33,983 bases of DNA from Nocardioides sp. Its GTDB lineage: Bacteria; Actinomycetota; Actinomycetes; Propionibacteriales; Nocardioidaceae. Below the pieces are notes generated by a model. That model was not told where the DNA came from. It was given only the letters and a program-made list of their open reading frames with translations, and searched no databases. The stretch lies in the NCBI GenBank assembly GCA_025964835.1, contig JAOPYB010000381.1:1-33983 (forward strand), in the 5' to 3' direction. Below, piece after piece: positions 1-9,215 of the stretch. How positions within the stretch are numbered: position 1 is the stretch's first letter; every line of letters begins with the position of its first letter. The position numbers and the translations under genes were made by a program.

Positions 1-401
1 GTATCCCACCACCAAACACGCCCACACCCCGAAAGGTCCGGACACATCAGCCATGGAAGACGGGGCATAACAAACTAATTCGTCGACTATGACACACTGT
101 TGAGTTCTCAAGAATCAGACGCGCACCACCCTCGGATCTCTCGATCCGAGCGCTGGGGCTACGAGGTGAACCTTAGCGGTTTGAATTCTGCTCCGCAATT
201 CGGGGCATTCCTTCGCCGCCCACCCCCGCGCACGACAGTCTCTCGCTGTTCCGAGGCCCGCCAGCGGCGCGCATTCGTGCATGCGAAAAAGTGTGTGTTG
301 GAAGTGGTCTGCCCGGGGCCGGCTGCCCGATCTCTCGATCTTGCTGCCCGGCGCTCCCTGGCGACTCGGAGAACATTAGGGGAGACCCGGTCGATGTTCA
401 A
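1..401 (-). promoter_or_regulatory. rRNA operon promoter and leader (antitermination region); the 16S gene would lie left of position 1
   Basis: Minus strand carries TTGAAC (401-396), 17-bp spacer, TAATGT (378-373); 8-bp hairpin CTCGGATC-tctc-GATCCGAG (131-150); and cTTGAGAACTCAAcagtgtg (111-100 and beyond), typical of actinobacterial rrn leader boxA regions. No convincing ORF here. Confidence 0.75.
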
Positions 402-444
402 ATCGCACCCCACGTGACCCGGGCCACATCCGCGTTTGCCCAGG

Positions 445-1497
445 TCAGAGCGCGTTTGCGCCCGGCGCGCGGGTGAGCCCGCGCGCGTCGGAGGCACTCC
501 CGCACCCCGCCAGGCGCAGCGCCTCACGGGTCTGGAGCAGCAGCTCCGCGTGCATCGCGGCCACCCCGGCCCCGCCGTCGACGAGGGCGAAGAGCGGCAG
601 CCGCCCGAGGAACACGGCATCCGCGCCGAGGGCCAGCGCGGCCAGCAGGTCGTGCCCGTCGCGCAGCCCGCCGTCGACGTACACCTGCGCCGCTTCCCCG
701 ACCGCGGCCCGGACGCCCGGCAGCGCGTCGGCGGTGGCGACGACCCGGTCGAGCTGGCGTCCCCCGTGGTTGGAGACCCAGACCGCCGCGGCGCCCGCCT
801 GCACGCAGCGGCGTGCGTCGTCGGGTCGGAGCACGCCCTTGACCACCACCGGGAGCCCGGTGGTCTCCGCGAGCCAGCCGATGTCGTGCGGCCCGAGGTC
901 GAGGGCCTTCTCGGCCCCGGGCTGGTCGTCGTGCCCGGGGTCGAAGTTCACCCGCACCAGGGCCGGGTCGACGGTGTCCCACACCGACTGGCCCGCGGCG
1001 TACCTCGTCGCGACGACGGGGGTGTCGACGGTGAGCACGACCGCCCGGGCCCCCGCCTCGACCGCGCGGGCCAGCATCGGCTGCGCCAGCGTGCGGTCGG
1101 AGGGCAGGTAGGCCTGCAGCCACCAGTGCACGCCCGTCGCGCCGATGTCGGCGAACGGAGTGCCGGCGTTGCTGGACACGACCATCAGCGATCCGGCGGC
1201 GGCCGTGGCGCGAGCCATCGCCAGCTCGCCGTCCGGGTGCACGGCCCGCTGCAGGGTCGTGGGCGCGATGCCCCAGGGCACGTCGAGGCGGTGCCCCAGC
1301 ACCGTCACCGACGGGTCCGGGTCGGTGACGTCGCGCAGCACGTGCGGGTGGAAGCGGAGCGCCGTCCAGGCCTCGACCGCCTCGGCGGCGCTCACCGACT
1401 CACCCGCACCGAGGACGAGGTAGTCGAACACCGCCGGCGGCAGCTTCTCCCGGGCTCGGCCCTCCAGCCCGGCCAGGAGCCGCTCCCCCGAGATCAC
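445..1497 (-). CDS. FMN-dependent alpha-hydroxy-acid oxidase/dehydrogenase family protein
   Basis: Family motifs: PWGIAPTTLQRAVHPDGE, VVKGVLRPDDARRCVQAGAAAVWVSNHGGRQLD, VYVDGGLRDGHDLLAALALGADAVFLGR. GTG start overlaps the tyrS stop (GTGA). Confidence 0.85.
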   Translation of the reverse strand: MISGERLLAGLEGRAREKLPPAVFDYLVLGAGESVSAAEAVEAWTALRFHPHVLRDVTDPDPSVTVLGHRLDVPWGIAPTTLQRAVHPDGELAMARATAAAGSLMVVSSNAGTPFADIGATGVHWWLQAYLPSDRTLAQPMLARAVEAGARAVVLTVDTPVVATRYAAGQSVWDTVDPALVRVNFDPGHDDQPGAEKALDLGPHDIGWLAETTGLPVVVKGVLRPDDARRCVQAGAAAVWVSNHGGRQLDRVVATADALPGVRAAVGEAAQVYVDGGLRDGHDLLAALALGADAVFLGRLPLFALVDGGAGVAAMHAELLLQTREALRLAGCGSASDARGLTRAPGANAL

Positions 1498-2765
1498 CGG
1501 ACCTCGACGCCCGCGAAGTTCTTCTTGCCGCGGCGCAGCACCAGCCAGGTGCCCCCGAGCAGGTCGTCGGCCGTCGGCACCTGCTCCGGGTCCTCGACGC
1601 GGTGGTTGTTGAGGTAGGCGCCGCCCTCGGTGATCGTGCGCCGTGCCTCGCCCCTGCTCCTGGCCAGCCCGGTCTCGACGAGCAGGTCGACGACGCTGGG
1701 CAGCTCGGCGCCCGACGACACCTCGATGGCGCCCGCCTCGCGCAGCGCCGCCCCGAGCGTTGCCCCGGCGAGCCCGCTCAGCTCACCACCGCCGAAGAGC
1801 GCGGCCGCCGCAGCCTTGGCCTGCTCGGTCTCGTCGGCGCCGTGGACCAGGGTGGTGACCTCGTCGGCCAGCACCTTCTGTCCCTCGCGCAGGAACGGCC
1901 TCTCGGCATGCCGCGCCTCGAGCGCCTCGATCTCCTCGTGCGACAGGAAGGTGAAGACGCGTAGCAGCTCCCCGATCTTCACATCCTCGGCATTGAGCCA
2001 GAACTGGTGGAAGGCGTACGGCGAGAGCATCTCCGGGTCGAGCCAGAGGGCACCGCCGTCGGTCTTGCCGTACTTGGTGCCGTCGGCCCTGGTCATCAAG
2101 GGGGTGGCGATGGCGTGGACCTTCGCGCTCTCGGTGCGGCGGATCAGCTCCACACCTGCGGTGAGGTTGCCCCACTGGTCGGAGCCGCCGAACTGCAGGG
2201 TCACGCCGTGCTGGCGGTGCAGCTCGAGGTAGTCCATGGACTGGAGCAGCACGTAGCTGAACTCCGTGTAGCTGATGCCGGACTCCAGTCGGCTCTTCAC
2301 CACGTCGCGCGCGAGCATCCGGTTGACCGGGAAGTGCTTGCCGATGTCGCGCAGGAAGTCGATGGTCGACATCGGAGCGGTCCAGTCGAGGTTGTTGACC
2401 ATGGTCGCGGCGTTGTCGCCCTCGAAGGACAGGAACGGCTCGATCTGACCTCGCACGCGCCCGACCCACTCCTGCACCGTCTCCGCCGCGTTCATGATGC
2501 GCTCCCCGGCCTCCTTGGGGTCGCCGATCATGCCGGTCGCGCCGCCGACGAGGGCGTACGGCGTGTGGCCGGCCTCCTGCAACCGCCTGGCGGTGAGGAT
2601 CTGCACGAGGTGGCCCATGTGGAGGCTGGGGGCGGTCGGGTCGAAGCCCACGTAGAACTTCACGCTCCCCTGGCCCAACGCGTCACGCAGGGCGTCGAGG
2701 TCCGTCGAGTGTGCGACGAGGCCGCGCCACTCGAGGTCGTCGAGGAGGGTCGGGTCGATGCGCAC
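1494..2765 (-). CDS. tyrS: Tyrosine--tRNA ligase
   Basis: YVGFDPTAPSLHMGHL, GGSDQWGN, KYGKTDGGALWLD and C-terminal S4-like domain. Probable GTG start at 2765, inside a longer ORF. Confidence 0.92.
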   Translation of the reverse strand: MRIDPTLLDDLEWRGLVAHSTDLDALRDALGQGSVKFYVGFDPTAPSLHMGHLVQILTARRLQEAGHTPYALVGGATGMIGDPKEAGERIMNAAETVQEWVGRVRGQIEPFLSFEGDNAATMVNNLDWTAPMSTIDFLRDIGKHFPVNRMLARDVVKSRLESGISYTEFSYVLLQSMDYLELHRQHGVTLQFGGSDQWGNLTAGVELIRRTESAKVHAIATPLMTRADGTKYGKTDGGALWLDPEMLSPYAFHQFWLNAEDVKIGELLRVFTFLSHEEIEALEARHAERPFLREGQKVLADEVTTLVHGADETEQAKAAAAALFGGGELSGLAGATLGAALREAGAIEVSSGAELPSVVDLLVETGLARSRGEARRTITEGGAYLNNHRVEDPEQVPTADDLLGGTWLVLRRGKKNFAGVEVR

Positions 2766-2903
2766 GCTGGAGCCTTCCGGGTGGGTGCTGTCGGGGTCCA
2801 GCCTGCCGCATCGGGCGGGCGACCGCCCACCCGGTTTGGTCCCACGGGCCACGGCACGGGCCGCGCCCTTAGTCTGTACGGCGGCACCAGGAGGACTTCC
2901 ACA

Positions 2904-4385
2904 GTGATCGCAGGCAGGTACACGCTCGACCGCGAGATCGGTCGCGGCGGCATGGGCGCCGTGTGGCTCGGCCACGACGAGGTGCTCGGGCGCGAGGTCG
3001 CCATGAAGCGCATCGGGATGATGCCGGGCGGCACCAGCCCCGACCTCGAGCGCGCCGAGCGCGAGGCGCGTCTTGCCGCTCGCCTCAACCACCCGCACGT
3101 CGTCGCCGTCTTCGACCTCGTCCTCGACGACGAGCAGCAGTGGCTCGTCATGGAGTACGTCGAGGGCGTGACCCTCTCGGAGCTGGTCACGCGCGACGGC
3201 GCCCTGACGCCCGACGAGGCGTCCCCGCTGGTCGGCCAGGCCGCGGACGCCCTGGCCGCCGCCCACGCGGCGGGGATCGTGCACCGCGACGTCAAGCCCT
3301 CGAACATCCTGGTGACGCCCCGGGGGCAGGTGAAGCTCTCGGACTTCGGTATCGCCCGGGCCGAGGCGGACGCCTCCCTGACCCAGACCGGGCTGGTGAC
3401 CGGCTCCCCGGCGTACCTCGCCCCCGAGGTGGCCTCCGGGCAGGGCGCGACCGACGCCAGCGACGTCTGGTCGCTCGGGGCCACGCTCTTCCACGCGCTC
3501 GCGGGGCACCCGCCCTACGAGGTGGGGGACAACCTGATGGGCGCGCTCTACCGGATCGTCCACGAGGACCCGCCGCGCTTCGCGAACGCCGGCTGGCTCC
3601 GCCCGCTGCTCGAGGCCACCATGACCCGGGAGCCCTCCGAGCGCTGGTCGATGGCGCAGGTGCGTGACTTCCTCGACGCGGGACCGACCGGCATGGTGCT
3701 GCACCCGGCCCCGTCGGTCCCGCTCGCGACCCCCGCCCCGGCCGACGTCACCTCGACGCGGGTCCTGACGAGCGCGGTCCCCCCGGTGGCCGCGCCGGGG
3801 GCGGCACCCGTGGCGCCCGCCGCCGCGTCGGCTCCCCCGCCGGCCACGCCACCGCCCGCTGCGCCCTCCGCGCCCTCCGCGCCCGTCGTACGACGACCCC
3901 GCTGGCGCCCGGGCGCGGCGACCCTGATGATCGGCGCCGCCCTGCTCGTCCTCATTGCGATCATCGCCTGGGCCTCCCTCACGGGTGGGGGCGGCGGCAA
4001 CAACCCGCACGACGACGTCGCTCCCGAGCCGTCGACCCCGACCTCGTCGTCCGGGAGCTCCGCGCCGGCCGAAGCCGCGACCCAGGACGGCATGCAGGGC
4101 TTCGTCGAGGACTACCTGTCGACGGTGACCTCGGACCTCGACACGGCGTTCTCGATGCTCACCCCGTCGTTCCAGAGGCAGAGTGGTGGCATCAGCGGCT
4201 ACTCGGGCTTCTGGGGCACCATCCAGACGGCGGACGTGCTGTCCTTCGGCAGGACCGACCCGGACGCCCTGACGGTCAGCTACCGGGTGGAGTACACCAG
4301 GACGAACGGCTCCAAGGTGCAGGACGACGTCACGCTGCAGCTGGAGTACAAGGACGGGACCTACCTCATCGACGGCGAGGCCTGA
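2904..4385 (+). CDS. Membrane-anchored serine/threonine protein kinase
   Basis: GRYTLDREIGRGGMGAVWLG, HRDVKPSNIL, DFGIA, SPAYLAPE; Pro/Ala-rich linker, TM segment TLMIGAALLVLIAIIAWASL, extracytoplasmic tail. GTG start at 2904. Confidence 0.88.
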   Translation: MIAGRYTLDREIGRGGMGAVWLGHDEVLGREVAMKRIGMMPGGTSPDLERAEREARLAARLNHPHVVAVFDLVLDDEQQWLVMEYVEGVTLSELVTRDGALTPDEASPLVGQAADALAAAHAAGIVHRDVKPSNILVTPRGQVKLSDFGIARAEADASLTQTGLVTGSPAYLAPEVASGQGATDASDVWSLGATLFHALAGHPPYEVGDNLMGALYRIVHEDPPRFANAGWLRPLLEATMTREPSERWSMAQVRDFLDAGPTGMVLHPAPSVPLATPAPADVTSTRVLTSAVPPVAAPGAAPVAPAAASAPPPATPPPAAPSAPSAPVVRRPRWRPGAATLMIGAALLVLIAIIAWASLTGGGGGNNPHDDVAPEPSTPTSSSGSSAPAEAATQDGMQGFVEDYLSTVTSDLDTAFSMLTPSFQRQSGGISGYSGFWGTIQTADVLSFGRTDPDALTVSYRVEYTRTNGSKVQDDVTLQLEYKDGTYLIDGEA

Positions 4386-5572
4386 GGCACCGTCGCGAAC
4401 GGCAGGCTGGCGTAGCGGCGCACGTAGTGCCCCTCGGCGAACACCCCCGCCTCCGCGTCGACGATGAACTCCGGCGCGGCGGCCAGGAGCTCCTCGAGGA
4501 CGACGCGCCCGGCCAGCCGGGCGGCCGCGGCACCGAGGCAGTGGTGCGCCCCGTGGCTGAACGTGAGGATGCGCCGTGGCCCGCGCTCGACGTCGAGCTC
4601 GTCCGCGTCCGGTCCGAACTCGCGCGGGTCGCGGTTGGCGGCGCCGTAGAGCAGCAGCACCCGTGAGCCCGTGGGGATCCGGCCACCGTCGAGCTCGACC
4701 GCGCGGGTCGTGGTGCGCGCCAGGCCCTGGACCGGGCTGGCGAGGCGGAGCAGCTCCTCGACCGCGTCCGGGAGCAGCTCGGGGCGCCCGAGGAGGGTGC
4801 GGCGCTGGTCGGGGTGCTCGGTGAGCAGCTGCAGGCTCACGCCGAGCAGCCCGGTCGTCGTGTCGTTGCCGTCGGCGACCATCGTGAAGGCGAAGCCGAG
4901 CATCTGCAGGACGCTCACGTCGTCCCCAGCGCGGGTCAGCTGGGAGATCGTGTCCTCGCCCGGGTCGGCGCGGCGCCGCTCGATGAGCTCGGAGAAGTAG
5001 CCGAACATCTCCGCGGCCGCGGTCGCGCCCGCCAGCGGGCTGCCGGCGCTCGTGCCCGCCACGATCGCGTCCGTCCAGACGTCGAAGCGCGGCCGGTCCT
5101 CGTCGGGCACGCCGAGGTAGTGCGCCACGACGGTGCTCGGCAGCGGCTTCAGCAGCTCGCTCACGATGTCGACGCCGGCGCCGGCGGCCGGCTCCGCGAT
5201 CGCCTCGAGCCGGGCCCGGACGAAGGCCCGCACCTGGGGCTCCAGCTCGGTGACCTGGCGCGGCGTGAACCCGCGGCCCACCATCCTGCGGAAGGCCGTG
5301 TGGTCCGGCGGGTCCATCATCACCATCGGCTGGAAGTCCCTGACCAGGTCCAGCTCGGCCTCGCCCGTGGTCATGGTCAGGCCGCGCGCGCTGGAGTAGG
5401 TCGCGGTGTCGCGCGCCGCGTCGTACACGTCGGCGAAGCGGCTCAGGACCCAGAAGTCGCCGTCCTCGACGTGGTGGACGGGATCGCGGTCACGGAGCTC
5501 GGCGTACGACGCCCAGGGACTGCGCCAGGACTCACCCGAGCGGGGCTGGAACAGCGGCGCGTCGTCGGGCAT
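4361..5572 (-). CDS. Cytochrome P450
   Basis: FAFTMVADGNDTTTGLLG (I-helix), heme loop FSHGAHHCLGAAAARLAGR, ATG start. Overlaps the convergent kinase 3' end by 25 bp. Confidence 0.92.
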   Translation of the reverse strand: MPDDAPLFQPRSGESWRSPWASYAELRDRDPVHHVEDGDFWVLSRFADVYDAARDTATYSSARGLTMTTGEAELDLVRDFQPMVMMDPPDHTAFRRMVGRGFTPRQVTELEPQVRAFVRARLEAIAEPAAGAGVDIVSELLKPLPSTVVAHYLGVPDEDRPRFDVWTDAIVAGTSAGSPLAGATAAAEMFGYFSELIERRRADPGEDTISQLTRAGDDVSVLQMLGFAFTMVADGNDTTTGLLGVSLQLLTEHPDQRRTLLGRPELLPDAVEELLRLASPVQGLARTTTRAVELDGGRIPTGSRVLLLYGAANRDPREFGPDADELDVERGPRRILTFSHGAHHCLGAAAARLAGRVVLEELLAAAPEFIVDAEAGVFAEGHYVRRYASLPFATVPQASPSMR

Positions 5573-5688
5573 GGAACACGTTCTAGCATCCGGGCGCCCG
5601 GCCCGGCCAGCAGCCGGGCCCGCACGCAGTGTCCTCGATGAGCCACCTCCCGCCCGCCGTGGCCCCTATCGTTTGCGTGGGAGGTTCC

Positions 5689-8600
5689 ATGGATCTGGCT
5701 GCTCTGTATCGGGACATCGTCGAGAATTCTCCCGACGGCATCTGGGTCTTCGACCTCGAGGGGCGAACCGTCTACGCCAACCCCGAGATCGCGCGGATGT
5801 TCGGGGTCGGCGACGCCGAGGTCCGTGGGCTGACGGTCTTCGACTCGCTCGACGAGGAGGGCCGCGCCCAGTTCGGCGCACACCTGGTCGACGTGCGCTC
5901 CGGCCGGCTCAACGAGACCGAGGTGGAGTGCCAGTTCGTGCGTCGCGACGGCAGCACGTTCTGGGTGCTGGTCCGCGAGAGCGCTCTCTACGGGCCCGGC
6001 GGCGAGCTCACCGGGATCTTGCACCGGGTCAGCGACTACAGCCGGCGACGGCACGTCGTCGAGGACCTCATCGAGAGCCAGCACCGGCTGGCCGAGGCGC
6101 AGCGGGTCGCCCGGATCGGCAGCTGGGACTGGGACGTCCAGCGCGACGAGATCACCGTCTCCGAGGAGCTCTGCGAGCTCTACGGCCTCGACCCCGAGTC
6201 GTTCCCGGCGGTGTACGCCGACTTCCTCGACATCGTGCACCCCAACGACCGGGGGATCGTCGACGACGCGGTCCGGTCGGCCCTCGACGACGCCGACCAG
6301 TTCGTGTTCGTCGCCCGGGTGCAGGGCGAGGACGACTGGGTGTGGACCCGCGGCCGGGGCGTCTCGATCCGCGACGCGAGCGGGCGGGTCGTCGCGATGT
6401 CGGGCACCCACCAGGACATCACCGCGGCGAAGAACGCCGAGGAGGCCCTCGAGGACCAGTTCGCCCAGAACGCCCTCATGCAGGCCGTCGCGATCGCCGC
6501 CAACGAGGCCCGGACGCTCGAGGACGTGCTCAGCCAGGCCAAGTCGCTGGTGCTGCTGCACGACGACTGGGAGCGGGCGCGCGGGTTCGTGCCCGCGGCG
6601 GACGGGCACGGCGTCGTACCCCTGTACCTCTCGGAGCAGGACCACGACAGCGACGAGGACTCCCCCGAGCTGACGGCCTCCGAGACGGCCCTCGCCAACC
6701 GCGCCTTCCGCCAGCAGGGGTCGGTGTGGGACGAGCGCCGGCTGACGATCGCATCGCCGGTCTCCGTGGGCGACGAGACGTGCGCGGTCGTCGTGATCAC
6801 GTCCGCGCCACCGCTCTACCGCCACGACATGATCACGTCGATGGTGGAGCAGGTCTGCGTCCAGCTCGGCCGGGTGGCCGAGCGCGAGCGGGCCGAGCGC
6901 AACCTCGCCAGCGCCCGCGATGTCGCGATGGAGGCGTCGCGCCAGAAGTCGGAGTTCCTGGCCACGATGAGCCACGAGATCCGCACCCCCCTCAACGGCG
7001 TGATCGGGCTCAACGACCTCCTCCTGCGCACCGGGCTCGACCCCGACCAGCTGCGGCTCTCCTCGGGCGTGCAGGTCGCGAGCCGGGCACTGCTCAGCGT
7101 CATCAACGACATCTTGGACTTCTCCAAGATCGAGGCCGGCAAGCTCGAGCTGGAGCGGCTCGACTTCGAGACCAGGCCCGTCTTCGACCAGGTCGCCAGC
7201 GTCCTCGCGGAGAGTGCCCGGGCCAGGGGGCTCGAGCTGATGGTCTCGTGCCACCCCGACGTGCCGGAGGTGCTCGCGGGCGACCCCACGCGGCTGGCCC
7301 AGGTGCTCACCAACCTCGGCTCGAACGCCGTCAAGTTCACCGAGACGGGCGAGGTCTACATCCGCGCCACCGCGACGCCCGTCGCCGACGGCCGGACGGT
7401 GCTGCGCGTGGAGGTGACGGACACCGGTGTCGGCCTGGCCGACGTGGACGTCGACCACCTCTTCGACCCCTTCACCCAGGCCGACGCGTCCACGACGCGG
7501 GTGTACGGCGGCACCGGACTCGGCCTGGCCATCTCCCGCGAGATCGTCGAGGCGCTCGGCGGGCAGATCGGCACCGAGCCGAACCCTCGTGGCGGCAGCA
7601 TCTTCTGGTTCACCGCGGTGTTCGACGCTCCTGCCGGGACGGCGACCGACCCGGACGACGCGTATGCCCGCACCTGGCTGAGCGGCCAGCGGGTGCTCGT
7701 GGTCGACGACAACCAGCACAACCGGTTGATCGTCGAGGAGCAGCTCGCCTGGTGGCAGGTGCGCTCGCAGAGCACCGCGAGCGCGGACGAGGCACTGGTG
7801 GCGCTGCGCCGGGCGACGGTCGACGGGGACCCGTTCGACGCCGTGCTGCTGGACGTGGCGATGCCCCACCGCGACGGCTTCGACCTCGCGCGCGACATCC
7901 GGCGCGACCCGGCGTACGCCGACCTGGTGCTGCTGATGCTCTCGTCGACGGACGCACCGCCCCTCGGCCGGGCCGACGACCTGCGGATCGCCGAGCACCT
8001 CACCAAGCCGGTGCTCTCCACCGTGCTGCGCACGGCGCTGCTGCGCCGGCTCGCCGGGGTCGCGCCGCGCCCGTCGACAATGCGCCCGCCCGTGGCGGAG
8101 ACCACGACGAGCCACCACCTCCTGGTCGTGGAGGACAACCCGGTCAACCAGATGGTCGCCGTGGGGCTGCTCGAGGCGCTCGGCTACTCTGCGGTCACCG
8201 CTGACGACGGGATCTCGGCGATCGAGCTGCTCGGGGGGCAGAACTTCGACGCGATCCTGATGGACGTCCAGATGCCGCGCATGGACGGCTATGCCGCGAC
8301 TCGCGCGATCCGGGCGCACGAGGCACCAGGGGAGCGGGTGCCGGTGATCGCCATGACCGCTGCCGCCGTCGAGGGGGAGCGGGAGAGGTGTCTCGCCGCC
8401 GGCATGGACGACTTCCTGACCAAACCCGTCGACCCCTCGGCCCTGACCAACGTCCTGGACCGATGGCTGAAGAAGGAGCCCCCGATGTCCACTCCCCCGC
8501 CCGAGGCGCCAGAGCCGGTCGAGGAGTCCCCCGGCGGTCTGGACCTCGCGAGGATCGACGAGCTCCGCGACCTCGACCCCGGCAACACGACGTACCTCGA

Positions 8601-8898
8601 CCGGGCGATCGGCAACTTCGTCGCCAACACACCGACCACGATGTCCACCATCCGGACCGCCTTCGAGGGCGACGACGTGGAGACCCTCAAGGCGGTCTCG
8701 CACAAGCTCGCCGGCGGCGCGCTCAACCTGGGCGTGACCCCTGCCGGGCGGACCGCCCAGCAGATCGAGGTCGTCGCCGACACGGGCTCGACGGCGGCGG
8801 CCGCCGACCTCGTCGCGCTGCTCGAGACACAGCTCGAGGACGGGCGGGCCGCGCTGCTGGCCTACCAGGCGCGGTACACCGGCGGCTCGCCGGCCTGA
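5689..8898 (+). CDS. Hybrid sensor histidine kinase (PAS domains, HisKA, HATPase, two receiver domains, HPt)
   Basis: H-box MSHEIRTPLNGVIG, N-box LGSNAVKFT, G-box GGTGLGLAI; REC1 VLVVDDN...LLDVAMPHRDG; REC2 LLVVEDNPVNQ...LMDVQMPRMDG; HPt SHKLAGGALNLG. ATG 5689 follows a GGGAGG RBS; ORF opens at 5629. Confidence 0.9.
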   Translation: MDLAALYRDIVENSPDGIWVFDLEGRTVYANPEIARMFGVGDAEVRGLTVFDSLDEEGRAQFGAHLVDVRSGRLNETEVECQFVRRDGSTFWVLVRESALYGPGGELTGILHRVSDYSRRRHVVEDLIESQHRLAEAQRVARIGSWDWDVQRDEITVSEELCELYGLDPESFPAVYADFLDIVHPNDRGIVDDAVRSALDDADQFVFVARVQGEDDWVWTRGRGVSIRDASGRVVAMSGTHQDITAAKNAEEALEDQFAQNALMQAVAIAANEARTLEDVLSQAKSLVLLHDDWERARGFVPAADGHGVVPLYLSEQDHDSDEDSPELTASETALANRAFRQQGSVWDERRLTIASPVSVGDETCAVVVITSAPPLYRHDMITSMVEQVCVQLGRVAERERAERNLASARDVAMEASRQKSEFLATMSHEIRTPLNGVIGLNDLLLRTGLDPDQLRLSSGVQVASRALLSVINDILDFSKIEAGKLELERLDFETRPVFDQVASVLAESARARGLELMVSCHPDVPEVLAGDPTRLAQVLTNLGSNAVKFTETGEVYIRATATPVADGRTVLRVEVTDTGVGLADVDVDHLFDPFTQADASTTRVYGGTGLGLAISREIVEALGGQIGTEPNPRGGSIFWFTAVFDAPAGTATDPDDAYARTWLSGQRVLVVDDNQHNRLIVEEQLAWWQVRSQSTASADEALVALRRATVDGDPFDAVLLDVAMPHRDGFDLARDIRRDPAYADLVLLMLSSTDAPPLGRADDLRIAEHLTKPVLSTVLRTALLRRLAGVAPRPSTMRPPVAETTTSHHLLVVEDNPVNQMVAVGLLEALGYSAVTADDGISAIELLGGQNFDAILMDVQMPRMDGYAATRAIRAHEAPGERVPVIAMTAAAVEGERERCLAAGMDDFLTKPVDPSALTNVLDRWLKKEPPMSTPPPEAPEPVEESPGGLDLARIDELRDLDPGNTTYLDRAIGNFVANTPTTMSTIRTAFEGDDVETLKAVSHKLAGGALNLGVTPAGRTAQQIEVVADTGSTAAAADLVALLETQLEDGRAALLAYQARYTGGSPA

Positions 8899-8979
8899 GC
8901 GCGCCGAGCGCTTGAGCGCCGCGATTTCGGGTATGAACGGTGGTGAACGCGTCATCGGGCGCACCGGACAGGAGACACC

Positions 8980-9189
8980 ATGAAGGGCTTGATCGGGATC
9001 GTCGTCGTCGTGTGGCTGCTGATCGGCGTGCTTGCTGCCTACCAGCGCGGCTACTTCGGCAATGACCAGAACGTGAGCTGCAAGACCGCCGGGGACACCA
9101 CCCTGACCGTCGTCGCCGGGCCGCTGAACTACCTCGGCGCGAACCCCAAGGTCGACTGCAACGTGAACGTGCCGCAACCCTCCAACTGA
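8980..9189 (+). CDS. Small membrane-anchored/secreted protein of unknown function
   Basis: 69 aa with N-terminal hydrophobic segment GLIGIVVVVWLLIGVLAAY, two Cys in the exported part; ATG after ggagacacc. Confidence 0.6.
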   Translation: MKGLIGIVVVVWLLIGVLAAYQRGYFGNDQNVSCKTAGDTTLTVVAGPLNYLGANPKVDCNVNVPQPSN

Positions 9190-9215
9190 GCTCGATCCGA
9201 CTCGAGGAGCACGCG

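Noticed and set aside
465-486. GCGCGCGGG-tgag-CCCGCGCGC hairpin as a terminator
   Set aside because: Lies inside the 3' coding end of the oxidase and has no T-rich tail; such GC-rich repeats arise easily in this genome.
2007-2903. N-terminal extension of the Ser/Thr kinase frame (ORF 2007..4385)
   Set aside because: Antisense to tyrS; kinase domain begins right after GTG 2904.
2766-4010. N-terminal extension of the tyrS frame (ORF 1494..4010)
   Set aside because: Upstream part is antisense to the Ser/Thr kinase and lacks homology-like features; TyrS begins naturally at GTG 2765.
4361-5572. P450 as the CreJ-like partner of the kinase pair
   Set aside because: It is more than 16 kb from the kinase genes, on the other side of unrelated genes, with no shared operon; nothing in the sequence links them.
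5443-9177. 1244-aa minus-strand ORF antisense to the hybrid kinase
   Set aside because: Low-complexity His/Arg/Val-rich translation with no domain motifs; the opposite strand encodes clear PAS/HisKA/REC/HPt motifs. GC-driven shadow ORF.
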